DNA of 33,600 bases, taken from the NCBI GenBank assembly GCA_016873455.1, contig VGXE01000020.1, forward strand, positions 1 to 33,600, in the 5' to 3' direction. Source of the stretch: Nitrospira sp. (GTDB lineage: Bacteria > Nitrospirota > Nitrospiria > Nitrospirales > Nitrospiraceae). Below, one piece after another: positions 33,450-33,600 of this stretch. A program made the position numbers and the translations under genes. The notes below the pieces were generated by a model. The model saw nothing but the letters and a program-made list of their open reading frames with translations, ran no database searches and was not told where the DNA came from. Position 1 is the stretch's first letter; every line of letters starts with the position of its first letter.

Positions 33450-33600
33450 ATGGCAGCATCAGATCGGGGCTATGATATTTCGCTGTGGTACGATTCGAAG
33501 CCGGTGAAGATCGGCTGGTTGGCGATGCTGGGGATCGGGGTGTTCTGGGTGCTGTACCAGCGGGCATTCGGCTATTCGCACGGGCTGGATTCGATGACCC
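33450..33600 (+). CDS. amoC: Ammonia monooxygenase subunit C (AmoC), 3' truncated by window end
   Basis: The first 50 codons of a copper membrane monooxygenase subunit C. The sequence [20 protein letters not shown] leads into a transmembrane helix, [20 protein letters not shown], and then SHGLDSM. RGYD-SLWYDS, WxWYQR-like and YSHGxDSM are typical of the N-terminus of AmoC in ammonia oxidisers. AmoC forms the membrane part of ammonia monooxygenase (ammonia to hydroxylamine) with AmoA and AmoB; whether those follow cannot be seen. The ATG at 33450 has an excellent ribosome binding site (AGAAGGAGGA, 33434-33443); an ATG at 33443 is out of frame. Distinguishing the lead amoCAB copy from a stand-alone amoC needs downstream sequence. 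Particulate methane monooxygenase PmoC is less likely given these motifs. Confidence 0.88.
   Translation, partial: MAASDRGYDISLWYDSKPVKIGWLAMLGIGVFWVLYQRAFGYSHGLDSMT

Noticed and set aside
1-33600. CRISPR arrays, rRNA genes, prophage or transposase genes
   Set aside because: No regularly spaced repeat-spacer pattern, rRNA signature, integrase or transposase reading frame was found on either strand.

Overview
The window looks like a GC-rich chromosome segment of a complete ammonia-oxidising (comammox) Nitrospira. Two observations support this. First, a 13.7-kb complex I operon carries two consecutive, dissimilar nuoM genes ('2M' type), an arrangement known from Nitrospira. Second, the last 151 bases encode the first 50 residues of an AmoC-like ammonia monooxygenase subunit behind a strong ribosome binding site. 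The assignment comes from reading the sequence, not from a database search.

Layout. 1-904: 3' end of an amino-acid permease (+). 982-5926: five genes on the minus strand, probably co-transcribed in the order HAD hydrolase, queE, pepA, nagZ, Pro/Ala-rich small protein. A stray second copy of the pepA 3' end lies between pepA and nagZ. 5977-6306: tRNA-Leu(GAG) behind a consensus sigma-70 promoter and a long imperfect palindrome. 6478-10051: a decayed response-regulator gene, then two copies of a MITE-like element with about 19-bp terminal inverted repeats. The copies bracket a small membrane protein gene and a PriA-family gene whose helicase motifs are eroded. 10123-11885: an OmpA-family outer-membrane protein (-) with a perfect 13-bp terminator hairpin and its own promoter. 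11910-26069: the nuo operon A-B-C-D-G-I-J-K-L-M1-M2-N (+), without nuoE, nuoF or nuoH. 26138-29727: a CHASE3-like histidine kinase overlapping a REC-REC-HK-REC hybrid kinase. 29822-32839: a phosphodiester-glycosidase family protein, an exported rhodanese, a small lipoprotein, pyrE and a DUF1566-like protein. 32893-33018: a further small inverted-repeat element. 33019-33449: an AT-richer regulatory region leading into amoC, which runs off the window.

How the genes may work together. Ammonia oxidation begins at the AmoCAB monooxygenase. Electrons from downstream oxidation steps enter the quinone or cytochrome pools at high potential. An autotroph fixing carbon by the reductive TCA cycle then needs low-potential reductant. 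A complex I with an additional proton-translocating subunit and no NADH-binding NuoE/NuoF in its operon fits the proposal that such enzymes run in reverse to make reduced ferredoxin. That link is inference. The most unusual parts of the window are the E/F/H-less 2M complex I, the complementary lysine changes in its two NuoM subunits, the PriA homologue that appears helicase-inactive, and the mobile-element-like repeats around priA and upstream of amoC.
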